From: Actinomycetes bacterium
GTDB lineage: Bacteria > Actinomycetota > Acidimicrobiia > Acidimicrobiales > Ilumatobacteraceae
Direction of reading: 5' to 3'
NCBI GenBank assembly: GCA_025356335.1
Contig: JANXUF010000033.1
Coordinates: 1-64,000, forward strand
DNA: 64,000 nucleotides
Made by a program: the position numbers and the translations under genes. This document shows, in pieces, positions 42,245 to 51,307 of this stretch. The notes beneath the pieces are model-generated. The model was given only the letters and a program-made list of their open reading frames with translations, was not told where the DNA came from and made no database searches. Numbering within the stretch: position 1 is the first letter of the stretch; every line of letters starts with the position of its first letter.

Positions 42245-43492
42245 TTATGCGGCAGCCGTTGCGAGCAGGGCCTGACGGAGCACGTCGAGCGCCGAGATCA
42301 CGCTGATCTGGCGCATCTGCTCGCGTTGGCCCGGCAGGCGCAGCAACCGTGCCGTCGTTGGTCGGCCGCCGATCGACAGGCCGACGTACAGCGTTCCCAC
42401 GGGTTGGCCGTCCTGTTCTGCCGGTCCGGCGACACCGGTCAGCGACAATCCGACATCGGCACCGAGGACCCGACGGGCACCGTCCGCCATCTCGATCGCG
42501 GCCCGTTCGCTGACGACCGGGCCGTCACCGACACCGAGGACATCGTGCTTGACGTCGGTGGCGTACGAGACGATCGAACCGCGGAAGACCTCGCTCGCTC
42601 CGGCAATCCCCGTCAATCGGGCACCGACCAGACCACCGGTCACCGATTCCGCAAGGCCGAGCGTCATGCCGCGCTCACGCAACATCTGCAGGACGACCGA
42701 TTCCATCGTGTCGTCGTCGAGGCCGAAGACGAGCGGGCCGACGACCTCGCGAATCGCTGCTTCCCACGGATCGATGATCGCCGCAGCCTCAGCGGCCGTC
42801 GGGGCTTTGGACGTCAGACGGACCTTGATCCCTTCCCAACCGGAGGCGAGGAACGCCAGTGTGGGATTGCCGGCGATGTCGAGTTGGGCGATGACCGGAT
42901 CGAGCCGTTCGTTGAGCCCGCTCTCGCTCTCGCCCCACGTCCGCAGGGTGCGACTGGCGATGACACTCACATCGCCATTGCGGGCCGCCAGATCGGGAAG
43001 GATCGCCCGCTCGAGCATCTCCTTCATCTCGTGCGGAACGCCCGGAACGGCATAGATGACCTTGTCACCGACGGGGCAGATGAGGCCGGGCGCCGTCCCG
43101 CGCCGCTGCGGGATGATCGTCGCGCCGACCGGTACGAATGCCTGGCGCAGGTTGTTCTCCGGCATTCGCCTGCCGCGGGACTCGAACATTTGACGGATTG
43201 CCTCGCCGACTGCCTCGTCCTGGATGAGTGTGACTCCCATGACCTCGGCGATCGCCTCACGGGTGATGTCGTCGTGCGTCGGGCCGAGCCCACCGCACAT
43301 GATCACAGCATCGGCGTCGTCCAACGTCCTGCGGAGCAGCCCGACGATGCGCGCCAGGTTGTCGCCGACTTTGACCTGCACGAGCGAGTCGATGCCATGG
43401 GCGGCGAGTTGTTCACCGATCCAGGACGAGTTCGTGTCGTTGATCTGGCCGAGCAACAACTCGGTACCGACGGCGACAACGTCACACCGCAT
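42245..43492 (-). CDS. cinA: CinA: ADP-ribose/NMN-processing protein (CinA/PncC two-domain)
   Basis: 415 residues. MRCDVVAVGTELLLGQINDTN and MCGGLGPTHDDITREAIA are the N-terminal MoaB/CinA (ADP-ribose pyrophosphatase) domain; the C-terminal domain (GLAESVTGGLVGARLTGIAGASEVFRGS, then SLTGVAGPAEQDGQPVGT) is the PncC NMN deamidase. It recycles pyridine nucleotides. ATG 43492 lies within the end of pgsA (11-bp overlap), so rimO-pgsA-cinA form one operon. Confidence 0.92.
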   Translation of the reverse strand: MRCDVVAVGTELLLGQINDTNSSWIGEQLAAHGIDSLVQVKVGDNLARIVGLLRRTLDDADAVIMCGGLGPTHDDITREAIAEVMGVTLIQDEAVGEAIRQMFESRGRRMPENNLRQAFVPVGATIIPQRRGTAPGLICPVGDKVIYAVPGVPHEMKEMLERAILPDLAARNGDVSVIASRTLRTWGESESGLNERLDPVIAQLDIAGNPTLAFLASGWEGIKVRLTSKAPTAAEAAAIIDPWEAAIREVVGPLVFGLDDDTMESVVLQMLRERGMTLGLAESVTGGLVGARLTGIAGASEVFRGSIVSYATDVKHDVLGVGDGPVVSERAAIEMADGARRVLGADVGLSLTGVAGPAEQDGQPVGTLYVGLSIGGRPTTARLLRLPGQREQMRQISVISALDVLRQALLATAAA

Positions 43493-44045
43493 GTTCGGCC
43501 TGTGAAGCAGCGATTTTGTGGGAAGCGAGGAAGTACTGGGTGCCGGTGATGAGTGTGAGGATAACGGCGGCCCAGAGCAACGTCTGCCATGTCCACTGCG
43601 CTCTCCGTGTGGTGACCGGCGCGAGCGCGAACGCGACGGCGAATTGTTGCGTCACCGTCTTGATCTTGGCCAATTTCTTCGCCGGGACAGTCACGCCGTT
43701 GGCGCCCGCGAAGACGCGATAGATACTGATGGCGACTTCGCGGGCGGCGATGACGACCACCGGCACGATCCAGAAGACACCTTCGTTGACGAGGGTGAAC
43801 ATCGCCCCGAGCACCAGCACTTTGTCAGCGAGCGGATCGAGGAATGCTCCGGAACGCGTCGTTCCATGGCGACGGGCGAGATAGCCGTCGACGCCGTCGC
43901 TCGCGCACAGCAGGAACCACAGCACGAAGGCGGGCCATGAACCGTGGTTGCCGCGGATCAGCACGAAGAGAAACGGCGAGATCAACACCCTGCCGACCGT
44001 GACGGCATTCGCCCATGTGGCGATGGCGCTCGAGTCGTAGGCCAC
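43482..44045 (-). CDS. pgsA: CDP-diacylglycerol-glycerol-3-phosphate 3-phosphatidyltransferase
   Basis: 187 residues. The CDP-alcohol phosphotransferase motif DGVDGYLARRHGTTRSGAFL is followed by DPLADK, giving the four metal-binding Asp. Four to five membrane spans are visible. It makes phosphatidylglycerophosphate for phosphatidylglycerol and cardiolipin. GTG 44045 is chosen with GAGG 7 nt upstream, between rimO stop and gene body; GTG 44072 is longer. It overlaps cinA by 11 bp. Confidence 0.9.
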   Translation of the reverse strand: MAYDSSAIATWANAVTVGRVLISPFLFVLIRGNHGSWPAFVLWFLLCASDGVDGYLARRHGTTRSGAFLDPLADKVLVLGAMFTLVNEGVFWIVPVVVIAAREVAISIYRVFAGANGVTVPAKKLAKIKTVTQQFAVAFALAPVTTRRAQWTWQTLLWAAVILTLITGTQYFLASHKIAASQAEHAV

Positions 44046-44061
44046 TAGGCCACCTCGGCGC

Positions 44062-45420
44062 TCATCGAACACCTACGGAAGTACTGACGGCGGGAGAGGC
44101 ACCGGCGGTGACGGCGGGAGAGGCACCGGCGGTGACGACGAGAGAGGCACCGGCGGTGACGACGAGATCTGGTCCGAGTGCATCGGTGACGACCACGTCG
44201 TGGAACTGGCCGACAGCGAGGTCGAGCGGCAGGTGGACGATGCCGTCGATTTCCGGTGCCTCGTGATGACTCCGGCCGATTCCCGGAGCATCGACGAGTA
44301 CCCGCTGGGTCGTACCGATGAGATCGTCACGCCGTGAAGCGGTGATGCGGTCCTGCATCTCGCGGAGTTCGCTGAGCCGCTCTGCCATCAGTGCCGCCGG
44401 AACCTGGCCGTCGAGGTCGACCGCGTAGGTGCCATCCTCCGCCGAGTACGAGAAGAAGCCGCACCAGTCGAGCTGTGCTGCCTCGACGAAGGCAAGTAGT
44501 TCGTCGTGGTCGGCTTCGGTCTCCCCCGGGTATCCAACGATGAAGTTGCTGCGAAACGCTGCGTCTGCAGAACGTGCACGGATGTCCTCGATGCGCTTGA
44601 GGAAACGGGTGCCGTCGCCCCACCGTCGCATCCGTCTGAGCAGTTTCTTGGAGACGTGCTGGAGCGACAGATCGAAGTACGGCACGCCGGTGTCGAGCAT
44701 CGCATCGATCAGGTCGTCACTCAGATCTGACGGATAGAGATAGAGCAGCCGCACCCAGTCGGTGCGAGCGGCAACGGCCCGAACGAGCGGGACGATCGAG
44801 CCTGCACCGAGTTCACCGGGGCGATCCTTGCCGTAGGAGGCGAGGTCCTGAGCGACGAGGACGATTTCTCTGACGTCGAGTTGGTCCACTTCGGCGAGGA
44901 TCGAATCAATGGTCCGGCTGCGCTGCGGACCGCGAAAACTCGGAATGGCGCAGAAACCGCACGAGCGGTCGCAGCCCTCGGCGATCTTCACGTAGGCCCA
45001 CGGCATCGTCGACTTCGGGCGGGGCAGGTTGAGCAGGTCGAGTTTCGGCAGCGCCGCCGTTTGTGCAGTGACGGACAGGCCTGCAGGCTTCTTGCCGAGC
45101 GTGATCGGTACGCCGAAACCGGCCACCTGGTCGACTTCCGGCAGCGCCTCCGCGAGTTCGTCGCCGTACCGCTCTGCCATACATCCGGTCACCACGAGGC
45201 GGGCGCCGTGCTTGCGGCGATCAGCGAGCGCAAGGACGGTGTCGATCGATTCACGGCGAGCATCCTCGATGAACGCGCAGGTGTTGACGACAACGAGGTC
45301 GGCCTGTTCCGGGTCGGCTGTTGCCGTCATCCCGTCGGCAAGCAGGCTGCCGATGATCTTGTCCGAATCGACATCGTTCTTGGGGCAACCCAGAGTCTCG
45401 ACGTAAAAGTGCTGTCCCAC
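44062..45420 (-). CDS. rimO: Ribosomal protein S12 methylthiotransferase
   Basis: 452 residues. LGCPKNDVDSDKIIGSL, VVNTCAFIEDARRESID and VVTGCMAERYGDEL supply the three N-terminal cluster cysteines; EGCDRSCGFCAIPSFRG is the radical-SAM CxxxCxxC. A TRAM domain follows. The enzyme adds a methylthio group to S12 Asp. The last 35 residues are three VTAGASPA repeats coded by 24-bp DNA units (44089-44160), an extension outside the family. Its GTG start 45420 has TAGCTT 8 nt upstream. Head of rimO-pgsA-cinA. Confidence 0.92.
   Translation of the reverse strand: MGQHFYVETLGCPKNDVDSDKIIGSLLADGMTATADPEQADLVVVNTCAFIEDARRESIDTVLALADRRKHGARLVVTGCMAERYGDELAEALPEVDQVAGFGVPITLGKKPAGLSVTAQTAALPKLDLLNLPRPKSTMPWAYVKIAEGCDRSCGFCAIPSFRGPQRSRTIDSILAEVDQLDVREIVLVAQDLASYGKDRPGELGAGSIVPLVRAVAARTDWVRLLYLYPSDLSDDLIDAMLDTGVPYFDLSLQHVSKKLLRRMRRWGDGTRFLKRIEDIRARSADAAFRSNFIVGYPGETEADHDELLAFVEAAQLDWCGFFSYSAEDGTYAVDLDGQVPAALMAERLSELREMQDRITASRRDDLIGTTQRVLVDAPGIGRSHHEAPEIDGIVHLPLDLAVGQFHDVVVTDALGPDLVVTAGASLVVTAGASPAVTAGASPAVSTSVGVR
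44089..44160 (-). repeat. Three 24-bp in-frame tandem repeats at the RimO C-terminus
   Basis: Plus-strand unit of 24 bp (GGCGGGAGAGGCACC then GGCGGTGAC) repeats three times, the third with two changes. On the coding strand it gives VTAGASPA octapeptides after the TRAM domain. Confidence 0.85.
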
Positions 45421-45466
45421 GGCCGACCAAGCTACCGCCTGGTTACGGACGCTTCCGGGAAACGAC

Positions 45467-46393
45467 TCAGGCTTCGTAGTGCAACTGCAGTCCCGGATAG
45501 GGCCACGGCATCGACAGGAGCTTGCCGAAACCGGACGAGGTGATGAACGCCGTGCCGTACTCCGGGCCGCCGAAGCAGATGTTCGTCGTCATCAGGTCGC
45601 CCGTGGCGATGTGCTCCAGTACCTCGCCTGCCGGGCTGATGACGGTGATCCCTCCGTTGACGAGCGTGGCCACGCACACGTTGCCGGCACCGTCGACTCC
45701 CAGCGAGTCGAACAACTGGAATCCTGGCAGTCCGCAGAGCACAGCGCTCGGGTCGATGGCGGCTGCCTCGGCCAGGACGCCGGGCGAAACGATCGTCCGT
45801 TCGTACACTCGGCCGGTCATCGTCTCCGCCCAGTAGACCTTCGTACCGTCGGGCGACAGCCCGATGCCGTTCGGCGCGTCGACCGGGAAGGCAACCTCGG
45901 TGATCGACGAACCGTCAGGCAGCGCGTAGTAGATCCCGGTGATGTCACTCGTGCGCGCGTGATGGTCGCGGATGCCGTGGTCGGTGAAGTAGAAGCCACC
46001 ATGGGCATCGAAGACGATGTCGTTCGGGGCGCGGAGCGGGTGACCGTCACATTCGGTGTAGAGGTCGGTGACCGAGCCGTCGCCGAGGTCGACGCGTTGG
46101 ATCCGTCCTCCGATGTACAGCGCTGGATCGAAGGCACCCGGAAACATCAATCCGCCGAGATCGACCGGCTGGAAGCAGCCACCGTTGTTGCACAGGTAGA
46201 CCGCACCGTCGGGCCCGATGGCAGCACCATTCGGTCCGCCGGGGATCTCGGCAATCGTCTGCTTCGTACCGTCCGGGAGCACTCGTGTCAGACGCGGCCC
46301 GAACATCTCGACGACGATCACGCTGCCGTCGAGCATTGCAATCGGTCCCTCGGGGAAACGCAATCCGGACGTGATCTCTGTCAATTCAGCCAT
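45467..46393 (-). CDS. SMP-30/gluconolactonase-family beta-propeller lactonase
   Basis: 308 residues. GLRFPEGPIAMLDGSVIVVE holds the first metal Glu, LRAPNDIVFDAHGGFYFTD the Asn-Asp pair, and APNGIGLSPDGTKVYWAE the second Asn, as in gluconolactonases. It hydrolyses a lactone, unknown here. TACTGT (46401-46406) ends 7 nt before ATG 46393, so it is leaderless and separate from rimO. Divergent from DUF445. Confidence 0.87.
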   Translation of the reverse strand: MAELTEITSGLRFPEGPIAMLDGSVIVVEMFGPRLTRVLPDGTKQTIAEIPGGPNGAAIGPDGAVYLCNNGGCFQPVDLGGLMFPGAFDPALYIGGRIQRVDLGDGSVTDLYTECDGHPLRAPNDIVFDAHGGFYFTDHGIRDHHARTSDITGIYYALPDGSSITEVAFPVDAPNGIGLSPDGTKVYWAETMTGRVYERTIVSPGVLAEAAAIDPSAVLCGLPGFQLFDSLGVDGAGNVCVATLVNGGITVISPAGEVLEHIATGDLMTTNICFGGPEYGTAFITSSGFGKLLSMPWPYPGLQLHYEA

Positions 46394-46463
46394 GAGCGTG
46401 ACAGTACGTCGCCGGGCTTCACGATCTCGGACCGAAGCAATCCGACGTTAGCTTTGAGGCGAT

Positions 46464-47702
46464 ATGACTGAGGCGGAACGGCTGGCGGCATTGCGCCGTA
46501 TGAAGATGTTTGCGACGTCGCTGCTGCTCGCGGCGGCGACGTTGTTCATCGTCATGACACTCGTCGACGACGGTCAGAACTGGGTCGGATATGTCAAGTC
46601 GTTCGCCGAGGCCTCGATGGTCGGAGCACTCGCCGACTGGTTCGCGGTGACGGCGCTTTTCCGCCATCCGCTGGGCATCCCGATCCCGCACACGGCGATC
46701 ATCCCCAACCGCAAGGACCAGATCGGGCGCAGCCTCGGCGAGTTCGTCGAGAGCGAATTCCTCACAGCAGCAGTGATCTCCGAACGCCTCGGCGGCTTCG
46801 GCGTGTCCAAGCGGCTCGGTGCGTGGTTGATCGAAGACGTCAACGCCGACAAGGCCGCAGCGGCGATCGGTGACGCTTTGCGTGCTGCGCTGGAGGTGCT
46901 CGACGACAACGAGGTCCAGGGTGCTCTGGAGCAGGTCGTCGTCAAGCGCGTGCGGTCCACACCGATCGCCCCGTTGATCGGGCGAGCGGTGGACATCGGC
47001 GTCGAAGGTGGGCATCATCAACGCCTCCTCGATTCGGTACTCGTCGGGCTCGGCAACTTCCTGGACGACAACAAGACGGTGCTACGCGAGAAGCTCTCGC
47101 GGGAATCGCCATGGTGGGTGCCGGAGCCGATCGACGATCGGATCTTCAGCAAGATCTACGACGGCGTGAACTCGTTCATCGGTGAGATCGCCGCCAATCC
47201 GGAGCACGACGTGCGTCTGGCGATGGACACCCGCGTCGTCGACTTCGCCAAGCGCCTGCAGGCCGATCCCGAACTGTTGGCCAAGGGCGAGGAGTTGAAG
47301 GACGAGGTACTGGACCATCCCGATGTGCGCGCCTGGCTCGGCTCGCTGTGGGGCGAGTTGAAGACCACCCTGAACTCGGCGAGCAACGATCCGACGAGCG
47401 AACTACGGAAACGGATGAACGCCGGCGTCAAGACGTTCGGCGACAAGCTGTGCACCGACGCTGTGCTGCAGGCGAAAATCGACCACTGGGTCGAGCGGGC
47501 GGTGTCGTACGTCGTCGACAACTACCGCCACGAAGTCGCCGATCTCATCGCCAGCACCGTCTCACGGTGGGACGGCGAGTCGACGAGCCGCAAGATCGAA
47601 CTGCAGGTCGGCCGCGATCTGCAGTTCATCCGCATCAACGGCACCCTCGTCGGCGGCATCGCCGGCGTCCTGATCCACGCCCTCGCCCAACTCATCAGCT
47701 GA
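46464..47702 (+). CDS. DUF445-family membrane protein
   Basis: 412 residues. An N-terminal span (MFATSLLLAAATLFIVMTLV) is followed by SFAEASMVGALADWFAVTALFRHPLGIPIP, the DUF445 hallmark, then LRFIRINGTLVGGIAGVLIHALAQL-type C-terminal span. The centre is helical. Family function is unclear (envelope-related). TAGCTT (46449) lies 9 nt before ATG 46464. Converges on ftsK. Confidence 0.85.
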   Translation: MTEAERLAALRRMKMFATSLLLAAATLFIVMTLVDDGQNWVGYVKSFAEASMVGALADWFAVTALFRHPLGIPIPHTAIIPNRKDQIGRSLGEFVESEFLTAAVISERLGGFGVSKRLGAWLIEDVNADKAAAAIGDALRAALEVLDDNEVQGALEQVVVKRVRSTPIAPLIGRAVDIGVEGGHHQRLLDSVLVGLGNFLDDNKTVLREKLSRESPWWVPEPIDDRIFSKIYDGVNSFIGEIAANPEHDVRLAMDTRVVDFAKRLQADPELLAKGEELKDEVLDHPDVRAWLGSLWGELKTTLNSASNDPTSELRKRMNAGVKTFGDKLCTDAVLQAKIDHWVERAVSYVVDNYRHEVADLIASTVSRWDGESTSRKIELQVGRDLQFIRINGTLVGGIAGVLIHALAQLIS

Positions 47703-47762
47703 GAGCGTCGACCAAGACGTCTGCCCGATCGCGCCAGTCCGTGGACCGATCAGGTGGAAACG

Positions 47763-50297
47763 CTACGCGCCGCGCTCGGCCTGCTCGACGAGTTCCAGTT
47801 CTTCGACGGTCATCAGGACGGTACGCGCCTTGGAACCCTCACTCGGCCCGACGATGCCGCGGTTCTCCATCAGGTCCATGATCCGCCCGGCGCGGGCGAA
47901 ACCGACCTTGAGTTTGCGTTGCAGCATCGACGTCGAACCCAACTGACTTCTGACGACGAGTTCGCGTGCCTGACGCATCAGCGACTCGTCATCGTCGTCG
48001 TCGCCGTTTCCGGAGCTGCCGCTACTGCCGCCCATCGCGTTGGTCCGTGAGGCGTTGTCGTTCTCGTCACCCTCGACACCGGCCACGTAGGTGACCTCCG
48101 GAGCCTGGCGACGCCAGAAGGCGACGACCTTGCGGACCTCTTCCTCGCTGACGAACGATCCCTGGATTCGCTGGGCGACGTTGGAGTTGCCTGGCAGCAA
48201 CAACATGTCGCCCTTACCGACGAGCTTTTCGGCACCCGGTTGATCGAGGATCACGCGAGAGTCGGTCAGGCTGGAGACGGCGAAGGCCATACGTGCCGGG
48301 ACGTTGGCCTTGATCACGCCGGTGATGACATTGACCGACGGCCGCTGGGTGGCGACGATGAGGTGAACGCCGACAGCGCGGGCCTTCTGGGCGATACGGG
48401 TGATGCTCTCCTCGACGTCACGGGCGGCGACCATCATCAGGTCGTTGAGTTCGTCGACGACGACGACGATGTACGGCAACCGCTCGAATGTCTTGTCCGA
48501 ACCCTCTTCTGCCTGCAGTTCGCCACGGTCGAACGCCGCGTTGTAACCGCTGATGTCACGGAACCCGACCTCGTAGAGCAGGTCGTAGCGACGCTCCATC
48601 TCCTTGACGGCCCATGACAGCGCGTTGGCGGCCTTCTTCGGGTTCGTCACCGGTTGCGTCAGCAGGTGCGGCAGCCTGGCGTACTGGCCCATCTCGACCT
48701 GCTTGGGGTCGATGAGAATGAGGCGGACCTGATCGGGCGTTGCGCGCATCAGCAACGAGGTGATGATGCAGTTGATACCACTCGACTTCCCGGCGCCGGT
48801 TGCTCCGGCGATCAACAGGTGTGGCGTGGTTGCGAGGTTGAGGAACACGGCGCGGCCGGCGATGTCCTTGCCGACGGCGACGTCGAGAGGATGGGTGGCA
48901 TCGCGTGCTTCCTGTCCGCCGAGGATGTCTCCGAGGCTGACGAGCTGGCGGGTGTGATTCGGTACCTCGACGCCGATCGCCGAGCGGCCAGGAATCGGGG
49001 CGAGGATGCGGACGTCCGTCGCCGCCATCGAGTAAGCGATGTCGCGCTGCAGCGTGGTGACGCGGGCGACCTTGACACCGGAACCGAGTTCGAGTTCATA
49101 GCGGGTGACGGTCGGGCCGACCGTCGCACCGACGAGACGCGTCTCGACACCATGCGATTCGAGCGCCTCGTGCAACGTGCGACCGCGAGCGTCGACCTCT
49201 GCCTTGTTGATCGTCTGCGCGCCGGTCTTGACGAGGTACGACGCCGGCGGCAACGACCATGCACCGCGCTTGGCGCCTGGGCCGAGTTCCAGCTCGGGCT
49301 GCTTGGCAGTGGCAACAGAAGCGAGCGTCGGCGGCGGCAGCGGACGCGGCGCTTTCGGCCGGGGAGATCGCAGCGACGGCAACGGCAGGGTCGCGGCCTC
49401 CCCAGGGACCGACCAGCCCTCTTCTGAGTCGACGTCGTACACCCTCGGCGCACCCGACGCTGCCGTCCGCTCGCTCGAGAGCGTCGAGACACCTCCGACG
49501 GCCCGGCCGGCAGCCGAACGAATCGGCGACGTGATTCGCGGGATGAACGTCAAGACGCCGGCGATCACTTCACGCAGCGGGCGCCTGGTGATCAACAGCA
49601 ACCCACCGATGATCGCCGCGACCAGCAGCACCACGGCCCCTGCAGGTGCCAGTAGCGCCTTCAACGGCTGGCCGATCAGCGCTCCGATCCAACCCCCGGC
49701 AGTTGAAAGCGAATCGAGATGGACGGTGATCTTGCCGGCACCGCGGGCGATGTGCAACAGCCCGAGTACGGCACCGGCGATGACGGAAACCCCGACCAAC
49801 AGCCGGAAGCGCTGATTGATCTGACCTTTGCGGATGAGGGCGACACCGACGGCGACGAGGGCGATCGGCACGGCAAACCGGCCAAGGCCCGTCAGCCAGC
49901 CGAGCACATTCGAGAGCGCCCTGCCGACGAGCCCGGCGAGTTTGAAGTACAACGCCAGGCCGATGAGGACCCCGCTGGCGATGAAGGCGAGTCCGACGTA
50001 TTCGTGTTCCTGGCCGCTGACGGCAGCGCGCATCTCGTCGTGACGGCTCATCCGTGTCGTCGACCGTGCCGTCGCCGGAGCGGTTCTCGGTGTTGCCTTC
50101 GGTGTCGACTGGGACGAGCGCCGCGACGGTGACGCACGCTTCTGCGAGCCGCTGCCACCGCGACCCCAGCTCGTCTCCTCATCCATCGGCTCGGTGTCGG
50201 CAAACGCCGACGAGCGCGTCGAACGGGTCCCCGGGCGGGATCGGGACGTGCTCGATGAAGAGGGGGGCGGGTTGTTCCGTGCGGGCCTCGAGGCCAT
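47763..50297 (-). CDS. ftsK: FtsK/SpoIIIE-family DNA translocase
   Basis: 844 residues. A basic Ser/Arg/Pro-rich N-terminus of about 90 residues precedes four membrane spans. The motor has GATGAGKSSGINCIITSL (Walker A) and LPYIVVVVDELNDLMMVA (Walker B) with VHLIVATQRPSVNVITG; the last 70 residues are the winged-helix gamma domain (SLMRQARELVVRSQLGSTSMLQRKLKVGFARAGRIMDLME). It pumps DNA at the septum for dimer resolution. TAGCTT (50304-50309) ends 6 nt before ATG 50297. Confidence 0.92.
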   Translation of the reverse strand: MASRPARNNPPPSSSSTSRSRPGTRSTRSSAFADTEPMDEETSWGRGGSGSQKRASPSRRSSQSTPKATPRTAPATARSTTRMSRHDEMRAAVSGQEHEYVGLAFIASGVLIGLALYFKLAGLVGRALSNVLGWLTGLGRFAVPIALVAVGVALIRKGQINQRFRLLVGVSVIAGAVLGLLHIARGAGKITVHLDSLSTAGGWIGALIGQPLKALLAPAGAVVLLVAAIIGGLLLITRRPLREVIAGVLTFIPRITSPIRSAAGRAVGGVSTLSSERTAASGAPRVYDVDSEEGWSVPGEAATLPLPSLRSPRPKAPRPLPPPTLASVATAKQPELELGPGAKRGAWSLPPASYLVKTGAQTINKAEVDARGRTLHEALESHGVETRLVGATVGPTVTRYELELGSGVKVARVTTLQRDIAYSMAATDVRILAPIPGRSAIGVEVPNHTRQLVSLGDILGGQEARDATHPLDVAVGKDIAGRAVFLNLATTPHLLIAGATGAGKSSGINCIITSLLMRATPDQVRLILIDPKQVEMGQYARLPHLLTQPVTNPKKAANALSWAVKEMERRYDLLYEVGFRDISGYNAAFDRGELQAEEGSDKTFERLPYIVVVVDELNDLMMVAARDVEESITRIAQKARAVGVHLIVATQRPSVNVITGVIKANVPARMAFAVSSLTDSRVILDQPGAEKLVGKGDMLLLPGNSNVAQRIQGSFVSEEEVRKVVAFWRRQAPEVTYVAGVEGDENDNASRTNAMGGSSGSSGNGDDDDDESLMRQARELVVRSQLGSTSMLQRKLKVGFARAGRIMDLMENRGIVGPSEGSKARTVLMTVEELELVEQAERGA

Positions 50298-50367
50298 CGA
50301 ACCAAGCTACCAGCCCAGCCCGCGGCCGTTCCGGACACTGCATCTGCGGCATGACCCCCGCCACGGC

Positions 50368-50416
50368 GACGCAGGCACGAGAGGTCGCATTTTCTGCAAC
50401 ATCTCGTGCCTGCGTC
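50368..50416. ncRNA. Conserved-loop hairpin element, copy 2
   Basis: A perfect 15-bp stem, GACGCAGGCACGAGA with TCTCGTGCCTGCGTC, encloses the 19-nt loop GGTCGCATTTTCTGCAACA. It sits between the ftsK start and the end of the lipoprotein gene upstream. See the copy at 42034-42082, with which it shares stem and loop lengths and the GTCG-ATTTT-GC-AC loop core. Confidence 0.6.
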
Positions 50417-50447
50417 AGAATGGAGGTGGACTCGCCGGTCGAACAGT

Positions 50448-51104
50448 TCAGTCGCTGAGGATGCCGGTGACGGTCGTGCCGTCGACGGCGAGGCCGACGA
50501 TGAACTTGGCCTGCTTGGCCCCCTCGACGTACAAGTGCCACACGAACCCGTCCGTGCTGTTGCTGATCAGCACCACCCTGGCGATCGTCGCTCCGGGGAG
50601 TTGTGCGCTGAGCAGGGTCTGGAAGCCGGCGATCTTCTCGAGGTTCACCGTGTCGAGCGAAAAGGTGACTGCCCCTTGCTCCTGCGGCGTCGGCGATGCT
50701 GGAGGACTGAGGGTGCCCGATCGATAGAGGTATGCGAGCTCCGTGCCGTCGCCCTTGGCGACGAACAGGTTGACGTTCTGCACATCGACGTTGATTTCGG
50801 TGTACCGCTGAGGACCACCCAGCGCCTGCTCGACCGCCTTGACCGCCGGTTGGACATCGGTGAGCCTGACCGACGTCTGGCCGACAGCCGTCGCCGCCGA
50901 ATTCCCGGGTGCCGCTGGTGCCGTTCCCAGCGGTGCCCCCGCACGCGTCGTCGAGGCCGAACCATCGAGGCCCCCGAGGCTCACGACGAAAGACGTCGTC
51001 GTCGAGCCTCCACTGGACGATGACGAACCCGAACAGCCCGCGCCGACGACGATCGACGCTGCGACGAACGCTGCGGCTCCTCGGGCGCCGATCCGCCAGG
51101 GCAT
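50448..51104 (-). CDS. Lipoprotein of unknown function
   Basis: 218 residues from ATG 51104. Signal and lipobox: AAFVAASIVVGAGC, followed by a Ser/Thr-rich tether. The soluble part has YTEINVDVQNVNLFVAKGDG and FVWHLYVEGAKQAKFIVGLA; no family is recognised. The ATG overlaps the stop of the tiny upstream ORF in a TGATG junction. Longer ORF starts at 51464 would overlap rnj and are rejected. Confidence 0.7.
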   Translation of the reverse strand: MPWRIGARGAAAFVAASIVVGAGCSGSSSSSGGSTTTSFVVSLGGLDGSASTTRAGAPLGTAPAAPGNSAATAVGQTSVRLTDVQPAVKAVEQALGGPQRYTEINVDVQNVNLFVAKGDGTELAYLYRSGTLSPPASPTPQEQGAVTFSLDTVNLEKIAGFQTLLSAQLPGATIARVVLISNSTDGFVWHLYVEGAKQAKFIVGLAVDGTTVTGILSD

Positions 51105-51196
51105 CAGCCGCCGAAACCCGAGAGGATCGCGCCGACATCGAATCTGGCGAGCAACGTCGTGGCGAACACGGCGACGACCGTCTCGATGATGTTCAC
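51104..51196 (-). CDS. Possible 30-residue hydrophobic peptide coupled to the lipoprotein
   Basis: GTG 51196 opens a 30-codon frame coding for a hydrophobic helix (NIIETVVAVFATTLLARFDV) and ending AILSGFGG. Its TGA overlaps the lipoprotein ATG (TGATG), a translational coupling arrangement. The 111 nt between it and rnj hold no clear promoter. Too short for the family to be recognised; it could be a leader peptide or a membrane micropeptide. Confidence 0.35.
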   Translation of the reverse strand: MNIIETVVAVFATTLLARFDVGAILSGFGG

Positions 51197-51307
51197 AGCG
51201 CTGCGCCTTTGGTGTCCGCTCGACCCGATGGCAAAAGTCGGCGGAGGATCTGCGGGTGGGTGACTGCGTGTGGTCGAATCGTCGATGGTGGCAACAGACC
51301 GCACGGG

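Noticed and set aside
42326-43549. 407-aa ORF opposite cinA
   Set aside because: Antisense shadow with no domain; cinA motifs are complete on the minus strand.
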